The notes below the pieces were generated by a model, which did no database searches, was not told the DNA's origin, and was given only the letters and a program-made list of their open reading frames with translations. The position numbers and the translations under genes are program-made. From contig JAVVLW010002811.1 in the NCBI GenBank assembly GCA_034401795.1, positions 1 through 64,000 of the forward strand: a stretch of 64,000 nt of DNA, in the 5' to 3' direction. This document shows, piece by piece, positions 57,601-59,560 of this stretch; the stretch's first letter is position 1; the number at the start of each line of letters is the position of its first letter. Origin of the DNA: Chaetoderma sp. LZ-2023a. Taxonomy: Eukaryota > Mollusca > Caudofoveata > Chaetodermatida > Chaetodermatidae.

Positions 57601-59560
57601 CACACTTAGAGGACGAACACTTCGCCGTTTCTGCTGATTTCAGTGAATCCTATAAGCGAAAAAATAGGAAAAGATGAAGCATACAGCTTCTGAAATCGCT
57701 AGCCATCTCTAACAAACGCCTAACAAAGGCAGAGAAAGCACATGTTAGAAAAGGCAGGAAAAACGAAGATTCAAAATCATAGTTTTGTTTAAGTAAAAAT
57801 TACAGAAATAAACTTTGAACTCTTCAGATAAAGAGTAAGAGAACCTAGGATTGATATTTTTAGCAATCCTACTTAGCGAGTTTTAATGAGTGAATAAATG
57901 GATAGGCATAGTTGACTACCATGAAAACCGGTAACAAAGATACAATAGTACAAGTAATCATATAAAACAATAAAGTTACTCTACCAAGTAACTTAGATAA
58001 TAGAGACTTCATTGCAGGCATGATATTAAGAAGTAATCCTCTTAGATAAATATCTGTGAGACAGATGGCAAGCACAAAAAACTTAGACCGGCGCCAAACA
58101 AAACTTTCTGTTAGCAGAAAAATTTGAAAGTAATTCTATGTTACTCTTAGTCTCCTCTGCGCATGCACTTTGACCTAGGTCTTAGAGGAGTGAGTATAGA
58201 CTGGTGCCAGTCTAATGAAAGCTGTATGGTGAGAGTGTACTCTACCAGAAGCCTAGTTGAGGGTGCGATGAGCTGGTGATAAATGCAGATGGTTGATTTA
58301 GCAAGTAGTGATTGAACGTTAATGGATGTTTGTGGTGTAATAACAACTTGAAAAGCCCATCTTCACCCAAAATATTGGACCTATAAACATGAATTCTTCA
58401 AAAGGCACATCTGCGTATCATAATTGAGGCATACACCACGTTTGATTAAAATATCTGAGCGGTTCTGTATGATATGCTGTTTAATAGATATTGTGGATGG
58501 GCAGACACAGTGATTACTATAGGGCTTCCACAGCCTCCGGTGCTGGGCCCTAATAATTCATTAACCCTTTAATGGTCAAATTTGGTGAAGAAAATCTAAA
58601 AATGTTCTTATTGAATATCCATTTGCAAGCCAAGAGAAGCCTATTTATTAAAATTTACTACTGCAATACTGGCTTGGTCATCAAGTAGTAATTCCAGTGG
58701 TAAGATTTCAAAAATAGGCTTCTCTTGGCCGCCAAATGGACATTCCTCAAGACAAAGGCTGGTTTGGCCATTAAAGGTTAATTACATATATACAGTAAAG
58801 CTAAAAATATGGAAAAGCATTTCTTCTATGTGCATATTTTCCCAGCCAAATAGGGCTTCTGTAATGGCCTTGACGAATGTCGACTCATAGTCCAACAGTA
58901 GACTATTTAAAAAAATTTATCACTGGGATATCTACCTCGATAACTGAACCAGTCATTCCAGTGGTTTTCAAAAATAGTCTTATCTTGGCCTGCAAATGGA
59001 CATTCACCAAGCAAGAAACAAAATTTTTCTGACCAAGCTGGACAATTAACCAATTATTGATGAAGATTTGTCCTTAAAATTTAAATTTTCGCTTTAATGA
59101 CTCAACCTTGCAGGCCAAGCAATGACTATTTTAGAAAATAGAGCACTGGAATGACTGGCTCGATTAATGACATGCAAATGGACACTTCTCACTCAAGACC
59201 ATTGCAGGTTTTGAAATGAGTTAGTAAACTACCATCTTGGTGGCCCAAAAGACAGGTGGTCACTTGAACAGGTTTGACTATAATATCTTATAATCTACCT
59301 TGATAACACAGGTTACTGGCTAACAATATTTCTGTATGGGCCCAGTAACACAGATTATCAGGGTACAGACCTCTACTATGTAATAGCATACCTCTGTGAT
59401 AATCGGCCAGGCATAGAGGTCTGACAATGAGTCCATCACCTGGATGATGATGGCTTATCTGTGGATGGTAATTTGCCATACAGTCACTAAAATCAATATC
59501 TTTCAATATACTTGGGTCAAACAGATATATATCATCACCATTGTCAGTATCACAGCCATT
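12524..59560 (-). CDS. GNPNAT1: Glucosamine-6-phosphate N-acetyltransferase gene (five exons seen, start exon missing)
   Basis: The product transfers acetyl from acetyl-CoA to glucosamine-6-phosphate, giving GlcNAc-6-phosphate for UDP-GlcNAc, chitin and glycans. Join, 5' to 3': 59560-59392, 29986-29939, 29257-29127, 13169-13108, 12674-12524. All junctions are GT/AG, all phases agree, and the total is 561 nt (186 residues plus TGA). Conserved family features are FDPSILKDIDFSD and GLIVRPLC in the N-terminal part, IEYKFIHG, the substrate-side strand GRIEDVVVSNEQ, the acetyl-CoA loop RGRQLGK, and LTLLSKKLGCYK with FYKKLGY at the end. Vertebrate enzymes are about 184 aa. The first visible exon opens in phase 0 after a good acceptor, so the start Met should lie in an unseen upstream exon. 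Alternatively an ATG at 59585-59587 reads straight into the exon. The 48-nt second exon is the least certain. Introns of about 29.4 and 16.0 kb carry three DIRS, a hAT and a Tc1 element. Confidence 0.93.
12787..13002. mobile_element. Hybrid foldback: family A hairpin inside TTAACCC-type ends
   Basis: Outer ends TTAACCCTTTCACTGATG and GTCGGTGAAAAGGCTAA resemble families B and C. The hairpin arms CTGAATATTTTGAAATTA and TTTCAAAATATTCAACAG are those of family A, around GGCATTGTTGCATCATGCAG. It lies in the intron between the last two GNPNAT1 exons. Confidence 0.75.
13108..13169 (-). CDS. GNPNAT1: GNPNAT1 exon D (acetyl-CoA binding loop)
   Basis: 62 nt (20 codons + 2) between a TTTTGTCAG acceptor and a GTGAGT donor. 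It encodes VGRIEDVVVSNEQRGRQLGK: the strand carrying the substrate-contacting Glu-Asp pair, followed by the GNAT pyrophosphate-binding loop. The codon split at the 3' end (TT + A) joins exactly to exon E as Leu. It is too short for ordinary ORF calling. A foldback MITE begins 36 bp into the upstream intron. Confidence 0.95.
13205..13565. mobile_element. Foldback MITE family A, copy 6 (inverted)
   Basis: 361 bp in opposite orientation to copy 3. It begins AATGGATGAATCTAG, passes the TGACATCATAATC motifs, the hairpin and CAGCTTACCTGTACAG, and ends CTAAAACTGGATTCCTTCATT. Confidence 0.87.
13590..13736. mobile_element. Foldback MITE family A, copy 7, left half (split by DIRS-1)
   Basis: The left half has the family order (ATATCGATTTGAAATATTG, AATTTCAAGGTAACTATACA), stops at CAGATAAAC and resumes at 20246 after DIRS-1. 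The first DIRS-1 base falls exactly at the usual start of the hairpin arm. Confidence 0.82.
13800..14045. repeat. DIRS-1 left inverted terminal repeat
   Basis: Begins TACCGTTCAATCACTACTTG and runs through GACTGGCACCAGTCTATACT and CGCTCGCGCATTAGAGCCC. The complement lies at 19972-20222 with a few percent difference. The left extension 13737-13799 starts CCCCCCACAGACC and contains its own GGTTGGTCTG inverted match. Confidence 0.92.
14123..14254. repeat. DIRS-1 internal complementary region
   Basis: The first part is the complement of the left end (AGTATGTTTTTATAGTGG...GGTCTGTGGGGGG). It joins without a gap to the complement of the right end (TTGTTATTACACCAC...CTACTTGCTAAA). The junction GGGGGGTTGTTATTAC equals the predicted end-to-end junction of a circular intermediate. 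Hallmark of DIRS elements. Confidence 0.93.
14310..14968. repeat. Three ~220-bp tandem copies within DIRS-1
   Basis: Each unit carries CATTTAGCTCAATCACACC, CTCTCACCATTTCTCACAGA and GGTGGGAAGTGCTTGGTAAA, starting near 14318, 14538 and 14757. DIRS-2 has one diverged unit at about 52022-52255, so the triplication arose in the DIRS-1 lineage or locally. Confidence 0.9.
14985..15640 (-). pseudogene. DIRS-1 tyrosine recombinase (disrupted)
   Basis: The N-side fragment retains IHALSAEKERFIVS after the region that should hold the first catalytic Arg, here altered to QPRLEGVQEIHAL. The C-side frame, from about 15355, reads KVWCPIRALGTFNQRSD, LSKPVSNSSIDRWIFERI, then KADDVRGRATSFALFEGSSL and FTSFYLKD. 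The HxxR box appears as DDVR: the Arg is present but the expected His reads Asp. The Tyr in SFYL is present. The two parts are in different frames, so it is inactive as it stands. Confidence 0.82.
15718..16180 (-). pseudogene. DIRS-1 RNase H-to-recombinase linker remnant
   Basis: Fragments AIHWKVDPSFCALVG, MSPFPDSQALGVDALSQ and ILLIAPFWPKRIWFLDLLD match the post-RNase H segment of DIRS polyproteins, and DIRS-2 carries the same segment. At least two frameshifts separate the pieces. Confidence 0.72.
16181..18059. other. DIRS-1 interior without recognisable coding
   Basis: The RT core expected between ORF1 and RNase H is not seen. The C-rich stretch 17100-17350 is unusual, but its ORFs lack domain features. 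Pieces near 17690-17770 and 17860-17900 have counterparts in DIRS-2 (55960-56040, 56260-56300). Confidence 0.5.
18060..18960 (-). repeat. CCGGAA-rich degenerate tandem region in DIRS-1 ORF1
   Basis: Dozens of CCGGAA/CCGGAAGT motifs occur at short irregular spacing on the plus strand. Read on the coding (minus) strand as ACTTCCGGT they encode a Ser/Gly/Thr-rich linker. DIRS-2 has the same composition at 56560-56880, so this is a shared, expanding low-complexity part of ORF1. Confidence 0.8.
19088..19650 (-). pseudogene. DIRS-1 ORF1 with Cys/His motif (gag-like)
   Basis: Upstream block (19533-19648): the minus strand reads KCSSSKCDRHH...GHICAKCTSC...MCGICKGW, pattern C-x4-C-x2-HH-x6-H-x-C-x2-C-x2-C-x5-C-x2-C, probably zinc-binding. 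The next block (19534-19088, 148-codon frame) has ESFATVLTKSLDERISSAI and GKPVPLTSRQVLVSPK. Both blocks recur in DIRS-2 with the spacing of every Cys and His kept. The role as nucleic-acid-binding gag-like ORF1 is inferred from position upstream of the polyprotein. Confidence 0.75.
19972..20222. repeat. DIRS-1 right inverted terminal repeat
   Basis: Complement of 13800-14045. It begins GAATCTGTTTCCTATTCGGG and ends CAAGTAGTGATTGAACGGTA, followed by its own extension ending GTGGTGTAATAACAAC. Confidence 0.92.
20246..20463. mobile_element. Foldback MITE family A, copy 7, right half
   Basis: Resumes TGTTGAATATTTTAAAACAG directly at the DIRS-1 junction and completes the hairpin (TTTTAAAATATTCAATAG), the TTCGTACATG stretch and the GATGGATCCATCCATT end. 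Confidence 0.82.
20464..22237. repeat. ~290-bp tandem-type repeats (about three to four copies)
   Basis: The blocks GGTCTAGGAGGAGTTGCGTTA, GGTGCCCACTTTTGACCCC and TTGGCTTCAAAATGATATGTG recur near 21085, 21625, 21885 and 22165, with a final part beyond the hAT at 26360-26440. Short ORFs here are repeat frames. Confidence 0.8.
22772..24622 (+). CDS. hAT transposase with BED zinc finger
   Basis: Uninterrupted 616-aa reading frame. The N-terminal BED-type finger (about residues 8-52) shows W...CKVC...HAANC, for DNA-end binding. A low-complexity Ser/Ala/Val stretch follows to about 120. The catalytic core has LDGWSNIHNEP (first Asp, about 218), SIVTDNAANV (second Asp), YGCTPHLLNL and ADTRWNTM. 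The C-terminal hAT dimerisation block SAGVERVFSSYGLVQSKLRN carries the third acidic residue (Glu) and continues to FLFRSLN. The expected D-D-E residues and length are kept, so it may be active. The start was chosen as the first Met, 526 bp inside the left end. Confidence 0.95.
   Translation: MSNSGRKQDPIWIHYEKVKTPDKAGVRAVCKVCRHELQGIPERLKKHAANCTGPPTPALQGLAVAATETGTSSQSEQQQRVETVVDQNDVVVMEVEPLSTSSSASAAVKRPVHGQLAAGTLAAKIPKLNYGLQNYVIRTSAEKRGELDRDVARMVYATNSPFRLVENRHFINLVKDLRPGYQPPSRKDIGGKYLDVIYTEEREKARKNLEGELVCLALDGWSNIHNEPIVCATVTTCLGDIYLVDTTDTSGHPHTAEYLYDIAKQTIENTHNDFGCIICSIVTDNAANVAKMREFLKERLGFNMIAYGCTPHLLNLTSKDLEMGNVKEHVTQVVKYFRNNHFASAQIRQSSCRKLVMPADTRWNTMYDCLNSYCEAWPTLVTICDGHTDRIDVAIANKVRNVVIKRSADEYRLCLKPVACALDKAQSDNCTIAEAVELWKDVKTALHNDTNNSTKRAADKRYQQAVTPHHMLANLLHPKYRGRNLTQQERETALTVASEIPGLMTLVIKFEAMAPPFHILKFNDEVVNGVTSLHWWKSHRRDFEDDLLEAFEFTQRLMSAVAASAGVERVFSSYGLVQSKLRNKLGTLKAAKLVFLFRSLNCDKENDFRFQLNDDC
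24808..24992. mobile_element. Long perfect palindrome related to family A, inside the hAT
   Basis: Arms run from GTGAATAATTAAAGAATATG through CATCCCATCATTCATAACAT and TTGAATATTTTGAAAGCAAT to a CCTAAGTCAGCAAC loop, then back with few mismatches. Arms of about 85 bp exceed any other family A copy. Confidence 0.85.
25225..25343. mobile_element. Foldback MITE family C, copy 2 (partial)
   Basis: Arms GATAAACTGGTGTACATTTT and AAATGTACACCAGTTTATC around GGTGGACGATG/CATCCACC. It abuts copy 3. Confidence 0.82.
25344..25600. mobile_element. Foldback MITE family C, copy 3 (full length)
   Basis: Terminal inverted repeats TTAACCCTTAGCACACTGAT and ATCAGTGTGCTAAGGGTTAA, with the inner hairpin TAAACTGGTGTACGTTTTTC and its complement. 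257 bp, no ORF of its own. Confidence 0.88.
25601..26350. other. hAT 3' non-coding part
   Basis: Non-coding to the AT-rich subterminal inverted tract (about 26255-26340) that mirrors 22255-22330. No second gene. Confidence 0.7.
26359..27407. other. Dispersed repeats, no gene
   Basis: The ~290-bp repeat continues to about 26440. Next comes a CTACTGGTCCGATTT-type repeat (26860-27000) that recurs at 40050-40110 and 40610-40650. No supported coding region. Confidence 0.5.
27408..27632. mobile_element. Foldback MITE family B, copy 12
   Basis: Ends TTAACCATTTAACACTC and GAGGGTTAAAGGGTTAA, core TTTGCAGCCGAAGAGAAG and its complement. Start of a run of four copies. Confidence 0.85.
27633..27853. mobile_element. 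Foldback MITE family B, copy 13 (diverged)
   Basis: Core CCATTTGAAGGTCAAGAAGC and TTGTCTTGGACTGCAAATCG around GGCTCTGTTATTGAGCC. It shares boundary bases with its neighbours. Confidence 0.68.
27887..28121. mobile_element. Foldback MITE family B, copy 14
   Basis: Best-kept palindrome of this cluster: TTAACCATTTAACCCTTAAA to GAGTGTTAAAGGGTTAA with a GGCTCGGTTATCGAGCC centre. Confidence 0.88.
28118..28315. mobile_element. Foldback MITE family B, copy 15
   Basis: Shares its TTAA with copy 14. Core CCATTTACAGGCCCAGAGAA and TTTTCTTGGCCTGTAAATGG. The right end is GGTTAAAGGGTTAA. Confidence 0.8.
28515..29097. mobile_element. Possible MITE next to GNPNAT1 exon C
   Basis: Inverted ends GCTAATACACCTTTACCA and the complement of GGGAAAGGTCTATTGGC, imperfect over about 22 bp, enclose about 580 AT-rich bp without coding. 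No clear target duplication. Confidence 0.4.
29127..29257 (-). CDS. GNPNAT1: GNPNAT1 exon C (central beta-sheet)
   Basis: 131 nt (2 + 43 codons) after a TTTTATTTTCAG acceptor, ending before a GTATGT donor in phase 0. It encodes FHCMKNSSGSYYIAVIEE, then GQVVASATLLIEYKFIHG. This matches the central strands of GNPNAT1 (vertebrate YYVTVVED...ATLIIEHKFIHS). It is clear of the foldback elements on either side. Confidence 0.93.
29357..29582. mobile_element. Foldback MITE family B, copy 16
   Basis: TTAAACCCTCGAATTTG left end, core CCATTTACAGACCATGAGAAG and CTTCTCTTGGTCTGCAAATGG, GGCTCGGTTATCGAGCC centre. In the 0.7-kb intron between exons B and C. Confidence 0.85.
29596..29849. mobile_element. Foldback MITE family B, copy 17 (reverse orientation)
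   Basis: Starts TTTAACACGTTACC and ends GTATTAAACGGTTAC. Core CCATTTCCAGCCCAAGAGAT and ATGGTCTGCAAATGG. It is followed by a short GGCCTTTCTCCGGGCAGAAA hairpin ending AGGTGAGCTAA, like the end of the 9.2-11.7 kb array. Confidence 0.8.
29939..29986 (-). CDS. GNPNAT1: GNPNAT1 exon B (48-nt helix exon, probable)
   Basis: A 48-nt exon between a TTTTTGCAG acceptor and a CAT|GTAAGT donor. It takes phase 1 from exon A and gives phase 1 to exon C without a stop. It encodes GYLKYCSKLAKAFDKT, which aligns position by position with the vertebrate helix GFFKVLGQLTETG for about 12 residues. It is five to six residues shorter before the next conserved block and lacks the usual QLT. It could be genuinely divergent, there could be a further tiny exon between B and C, or it could be a chance match. 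A visual search of the unique intron sequence for a QLT-type alternative found nothing better. Confidence 0.58.
29998..30070. repeat. Half copy of a foldback repeat beside exon B
   Basis: TCTAGTCAATCACCACT...GTCAGCCGGAGTTCCAC and CATGACTTGCTGAGATC match, inverted, segments at 34424-34462 and 34648-34672. It begins within 15 bp of the exon B acceptor. Confidence 0.75.
30071..34419. other. Large intron stretch, mostly unique, no gene
   Basis: 4.3 kb of AT-rich intron. It holds the short tandem repeats at 31565-31830 and a G-run at 32862. Two minus-strand and two plus-strand ORFs of 60-84 codons show no family features. No additional GNPNAT1 exon was recognised. Confidence 0.55.
31565..31832. 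repeat. ~85-bp tandem repeat, four diverged copies
   Basis: Each copy contains GATGCCTA(C), GACTGCAAACAGT and AGGTATCAA, three of them followed by TTCTTTTCTTGATAA-like sequence. Confidence 0.85.
34420..34762. mobile_element. Foldback element (GTGGTGATTGGCTA family)
   Basis: Arms AAACGAGAACTTACCTGAAA...TCTAGCCAATCACCACTGGA (34478-34530) and TCCAGTGGTGATTGGCTAGA...TTTCAGATAAGCTCTCGTTT (34684-34757) form a long inverted repeat. An extra GGAACTCCGGCTGACAGTGG arm precedes it. No ORF. Confidence 0.82.
34925..35218. mobile_element. Foldback MITE family A, copy 8 (right end missing)
   Basis: Left part intact (ACCATTCCAGTTTCAGCTAT, GGGATCGATGGATCCC, TATACAGGTAAGCTG), hairpin centre TGCCTATGGCAGCA. 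It stops after GCATTTATGACGGAGCTAC, where copy 9 begins. Confidence 0.85.
35227..35620. mobile_element. Foldback MITE family A, copy 9 (full length)
   Basis: 394 bp from AATGGATCGTTCCAG to CTGGAAAGGTCCATT, head to tail with copy 8. TTACAGGTAAGCTG precedes the hairpin. The centre is GGTACTATGGCAGCA. Confidence 0.88.
35621..36057. other. Intron spacer, no gene
   Basis: AT-rich. TAACCATGTTACTGATG near 35881 resembles a foldback end, but no partner arm was found. Confidence 0.45.
36058..36271. mobile_element. Foldback MITE family B, copy 18
   Basis: Ends TTAACCCTCAAAATTG and GAGTGCTAAGAGGTTAA. Core CCATTTGCAGACCAAGAG, with a shortened loop. Confidence 0.83.
36272..36674. other. Intron spacer with a decayed family A hairpin
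   Basis: Around 36488-36572, CGTTGTTGCTGCTTAGGACA and TCAATATATTCAACAGG are residues of a family A hairpin. Otherwise unrecognised. Confidence 0.5.
36675..36911. mobile_element. Foldback MITE family B, copy 19
   Basis: Reverse orientation: TTAAACCTTTAACACTC to GAGTGTTAAAGGGTTAA, core TTTGCAGACCAAGTGAAG and its complement. Confidence 0.85.
37057..37293. mobile_element. Foldback MITE family B, copy 20
   Basis: Core CCATTTGTAGACCAAGAGAA and TTCTCTTGGTCTACAAATGG carry a paired G-to-A/C-to-T compensatory change. The GTTAAAGGGTTAA right end is intact. Confidence 0.86.
37401..37590. mobile_element. Foldback MITE family B, copy 21 (loop-deleted)
   Basis: TTAACCCTTTAACCCCTC end and short arms. The GGTTATCGAGCC centre is mostly lost. 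Confidence 0.72.
37591..37834. mobile_element. Foldback MITE family B, copy 22
   Basis: CTTTAACCCTTAAATTG to GTGTTGATGGGTTAAT. The loop GGTTAATGACTAACCGAGCC is a variant centre. Confidence 0.8.
37835..38725. other. Intron, no gene recognised
   Basis: Overlapping 60-100-codon plus-strand ORFs lack family features. No repeat core seen. Confidence 0.45.
38726..39028 (+). CDS. Hypothetical 100-aa protein with one membrane segment
   Basis: Stands on the plus strand, antisense to GNPNAT1, inside its largest intron. The N-terminal part is charged (MDDPRKKKLQ, WADLPELEGRD). Residues about 48-75 form one strongly hydrophobic segment (IILYSICGLLYLGMVCYAI), and the tail is Lys-rich. The composition looks more protein-like than neighbouring random ORFs and it is not made of the window's repeats. 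No family was recognised. It could be an exon of a nested gene, a retrocopy or chance. Confidence 0.3.
   Translation: MDDPRKKKLQHTPESIILSVLNNLHMNNKMNRWADLPELEGRDSGLCQPIILYSICGLLYLGMVCYAITYIMACLKDLNNIFKTEINKIKFAAKNPSSET
39053..39293. mobile_element. Foldback MITE family B, copy 23
   Basis: CCCTTTAATTGTTGATC to CAAGGGTTAAA. Core CTGCAGGCCAAGAGAAGAG and CTCTTCTCTTGACCTGCAA around TCGTTTATTGAGCC. Confidence 0.82.
39445..39806. mobile_element. Foldback MITE family A, copy 10
   Basis: AATGAATGGATGAAGCCAG to GACTGAATTCCACTATT. The hairpin's second arm is shortened. ATACAGGTAAGATG precedes the arm. Confidence 0.82.
39807..40651. repeat. Dispersed repeats before DIRS-3
   Basis: A TGCG/TGTG-rich microsatellite lies at 39972-40020. 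Two diverged copies of a GAGTTATTGAAAAATATG-containing unit follow (about 40255-40345 and 40425-40500), and then the CTACTGGTCCGAT repeat into which DIRS-3 inserted. Confidence 0.6.
40700..40885. repeat. DIRS-3 left inverted terminal repeat
   Basis: TCACTCAATAAACACTCAGA, GTAGTCAGATGACAGTCCGG and GCATGCGCAGACTAGCACTT match the complement of 48600-48777. Confidence 0.9.
40935..41040. repeat. DIRS-3 internal complementary region
   Basis: 40935-40997 is the complement of the left end (GATACTTACCTCCCTAAC and upstream). It joins at CGTTTATTTCACTTC to a segment ending CTCTTTGATATTGCC, the complement of the lost right end. Confidence 0.85.
41041..41582 (-). other. DIRS-3 region between recombinase and internal complementary region
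   Basis: A 128-codon minus-strand ORF (41406-41020) overlaps the complementary region. Its sequence shows no domain and may be chance or a residual tail. No other gene. Confidence 0.4.
41583..42560 (-). pseudogene. DIRS-3 tyrosine recombinase
   Basis: The N-terminal SAM-like/core-binding part (42560-42330) reads FSEQAAMFMAKARRGST and FAEWCAKRCINPMD. The C-terminal catalytic frame (42143-41583) contains ASARRRSEIHALTAE (first Arg), WCPVRALNRYKQHT, AHSVRGIVSSTALFNG (His-x-x-Arg) and QWHTESSFTDHYLHD (His/Trp region and Tyr nucleophile). All catalytic positions are visible. The two halves are separated by a frameshift and a stop near 42150-42330. It is the best-kept recombinase of the three DIRS copies. 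Confidence 0.9.
42800..44165 (-). pseudogene. DIRS-3 reverse transcriptase and RNase H
   Basis: RT: GFYSTVFLVTKRTGGWRPIL, LNKFIDRPSFKMET, DLKDAYFHIPI (first catalytic Asp), LPFGISTAPRAFT and MYIDDWLLKT (YIDD box). There is an in-frame stop at 43692-43694 and another near 44155. The thumb continues LGWIINFQKSELTPSQKFVY. RNase H: MYTDASMEGWGACLEET and HINLLELRVVVLG supply Asp and Glu, but in a shifted frame. The following segment is WRKPNIDLFQMKKNAKM. At least two stops and two frameshifts. Confidence 0.9.
44600..45995 (-). pseudogene. DIRS-3 ORF1 (gag-like), broken
   Basis: Fragments in three frames: LSLQAKEKAFEDEKRSKE with a Lys/Glu-rich KKGKRKAS patch, then a 148-codon piece (45745-45299) with acidic EEEDYLLGSP, then 45197-44910 and 44962-44669 with HIVDMFSAAEMAIKAH. 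Position before RT and composition fit DIRS ORF1. It does not show the Cys/His motif seen in DIRS-1 and DIRS-2. Confidence 0.6.
46440..47640. repeat. ~160-bp tandem array within the DIRS-3 leader, seven to eight copies
   Basis: The unit contains AATCACTATACCAAATTTGA, GGAAACCAAATTTTCCTTGA, CAAGGGGGATAACTCCATCA and a CGCTGAAACGCAATCCCCAC block. Ends at GATGGACGGACGGATGGACA. Confidence 0.92.
47641..48599. other. DIRS-3 5' leader, non-coding
   Basis: No domain or repeat recognised between the 160-bp array and the right terminal repeat. Confidence 0.5.
48600..48777. repeat. DIRS-3 right inverted terminal repeat (truncated)
   Basis: Complement of 40713-40885. Identity stops at GGGAATATCAAA. Confidence 0.88.
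48990..49085 (+). repeat. Possible decayed tRNA-derived SINE head
   Basis: GGGCAATGAGTGATTCGTAA, then TCCGAGGGTCATGTGTGCAA and ATCCTACCTTTGC, resembles a tRNA-like A-box-to-B-box segment (consensus GGTTCGAATCC at the B box). Only the head can be argued. Confidence 0.35.
49265..50764 (+). mobile_element. Tc1/mariner-family transposon (inactive)
   Basis: Element 49267-50762 between TA dinucleotides. The inverted ends CTGAGCCAAAAAAGTTTAGC and GCTAAACTTTTTTGGTTCAG have one mismatch, with the match continuing to ACAGTG/CAGTGTT. About 1.5 kb, the usual Tc1 length. It carries one decayed transposase. Confidence 0.95.
49549..50555 (+). pseudogene. Tc1-type transposase, one stop and two or more frameshifts
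   Basis: Starts MGRRPGLPENQRHEAMG. The paired-like helix-turn-helix part includes AAGQSIRAVARHFNV and SGRPRATTPRED. An in-frame TGA at 49711-49713 replaces the Arg of DRPRSGRP. The catalytic part has VLFSDGSRF (first Asp), VMVWAGI, QQDNAHPHSARV (second Asp) and SPDLSPIEHVWDILGR (Glu, DD34E-type spacing). A frameshift with a small deletion lies near 50205-50212 (frame 1 to 2) and another near 50320 (frame 2 to 3). Confidence 0.93.
50765..51460. repeat. ~170-bp tandem array, about four copies (left part)
   Basis: Units share CCTATAAAGGTGAATCCTTC, AAGTTTCATTAAATTATTT and TTGACAAAAATC. A further unit continues after DIRS-2 at 58348-58500. Confidence 0.9.
51844..51966. repeat. DIRS-2 internal complementary region
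   Basis: Complement of the left end (AACGGTAAGTATGTTTAGTG...GGTCTGTTGAGGG) fused to complement of the right end (CTGTTATTACACCACAAACA). Confidence 0.9.
52337..52875 (-). pseudogene. DIRS-2 tyrosine recombinase (disrupted)
   Basis: The N-side fragment keeps LLFLVAAASARRRSKIHA with the first catalytic Arg. The C-side 86-codon frame reads VSKASVARWICETIKLCYEI and LAHVNTHNFHDMATFF. At the HxxR box the sequence is HNFH, so the Arg is lost. The frame stops before the Tyr region. Inactive. Confidence 0.8.
53206..54350 (-). pseudogene. DIRS-2 RT thumb and RNase H remnants
   Basis: Thumb: SFSVRARFFLRFLGLMVSIE. RNase H: QRGRNEVFTSLYGNLESS and ASHVSGKLNVLADQLVRPSK. Linker: CKILLVAPFWPKIIWFVDL. The pieces lie in several frames. 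The YIDD palm was not found. Confidence 0.78.
54351..56449. other. DIRS-2 interior, no recognisable domain
   Basis: The plus strand is strongly purine-rich (A/G) from 55200 to 55900. The 201-codon minus-strand ORF 55834-55229 is a Phe/Ser/Leu-rich reading of that tract, which I regard as compositional rather than coding. Confidence 0.5.
56450..57640 (-). pseudogene. DIRS-2 ORF1 with Cys/His motif and CCGGAA-rich linker
   Basis: Cys/His block at 57511-57626: KCSSSKCDRHH, GRHVCPKCTSC, MCGICKGW, with identical spacing to DIRS-1. Next block (57378-57094): ESFATVLTQSLDERIS and KPVSLTTRQV. The Ser/Gly-rich linker 56908-56560 is encoded by CCGGAAGT-rich sequence (plus-strand reading). Frameshifted between the blocks. 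Confidence 0.75.
58130..58325. repeat. DIRS-2 right inverted terminal repeat
   Basis: CTCTTAGTCTCCTCTGCGCA, GACTGGTGCCAGTCTAATG and GATTTAGCAAGTAGTGATTG mirror 51528-51785. It lacks a segment present in the left copy (around TTTTTATGCTTGC). Confidence 0.88.
58348..58560. repeat. ~170-bp tandem array (right part)
   Basis: Resumes AAAAGCCCATCTTCACCCAA after DIRS-2 and ends at a TCCACAGCCTCCGGTGCTGG tail. Confidence 0.85.
58561..58781. mobile_element. Foldback MITE family B, copy 24
   Basis: TTAACCCTTTAATGGTC to GGCCATTAAAGGTTAA, core CCATTTGCAAGCCAAGAGAA and TTCTCTTGGCCGCCAAATGG. Confidence 0.82.
58840..59060. mobile_element. Foldback MITE family B, copy 25 (diverged)
   Basis: AGCCAAATAGGGCTTCTG, CACTGGGATATCTACC and CTTATCTTGGCCTGCAAATGG mark the arms. 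Confidence 0.68.
59061..59225. mobile_element. Foldback MITE family B, copy 26 (deleted centre)
   Basis: Left arm GCAGGCCAAGCAATGACTAT and residual ATGCAAATGGACACTTCTC. About 165 bp from GNPNAT1 exon A. Confidence 0.6.
59392..59560 (-). CDS. GNPNAT1: GNPNAT1 exon A (N-terminal part)
   Basis: 169 nt opening in phase 0 after a pyrimidine-rich TTTTAATTTTCAG acceptor and ending CACAGAG before a GTATGC donor, in phase 1. It encodes 56 codons, including YLFDPSILKDIDFSD, the proline-containing PGDGLIVRPL segment and ADYHRG. These match the start of the GNA1 fold in animal GNPNAT1. An Asp-rich lead (NGCDTDNGDD) precedes the conserved part. No in-frame Met is usable inside the exon. Confidence 0.92.

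Larger units (their letters stand above)
51461..58347 (-). mobile_element. DIRS-2: DIRS-type retrotransposon related to DIRS-1 (decayed)
   Basis: 6.9 kb with extension CCCCCAACAGACCCCCC at the left, inverted repeats at about 51528-51785 and 58130-58325, an internal complementary region at 51844-51966 and GTGGTGTAATAACAAC at the right. Minus-strand order is ORF1 (57640-56450), RT thumb/RNase H remnants (54350-53206), recombinase (52875-52337). The RT palm is missing. Clearly the same family as DIRS-1 by ends, ORF1 and RNase H linker. It sits in a 170-bp tandem array in a GNPNAT1 intron, sense to the gene. Confidence 0.88.
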
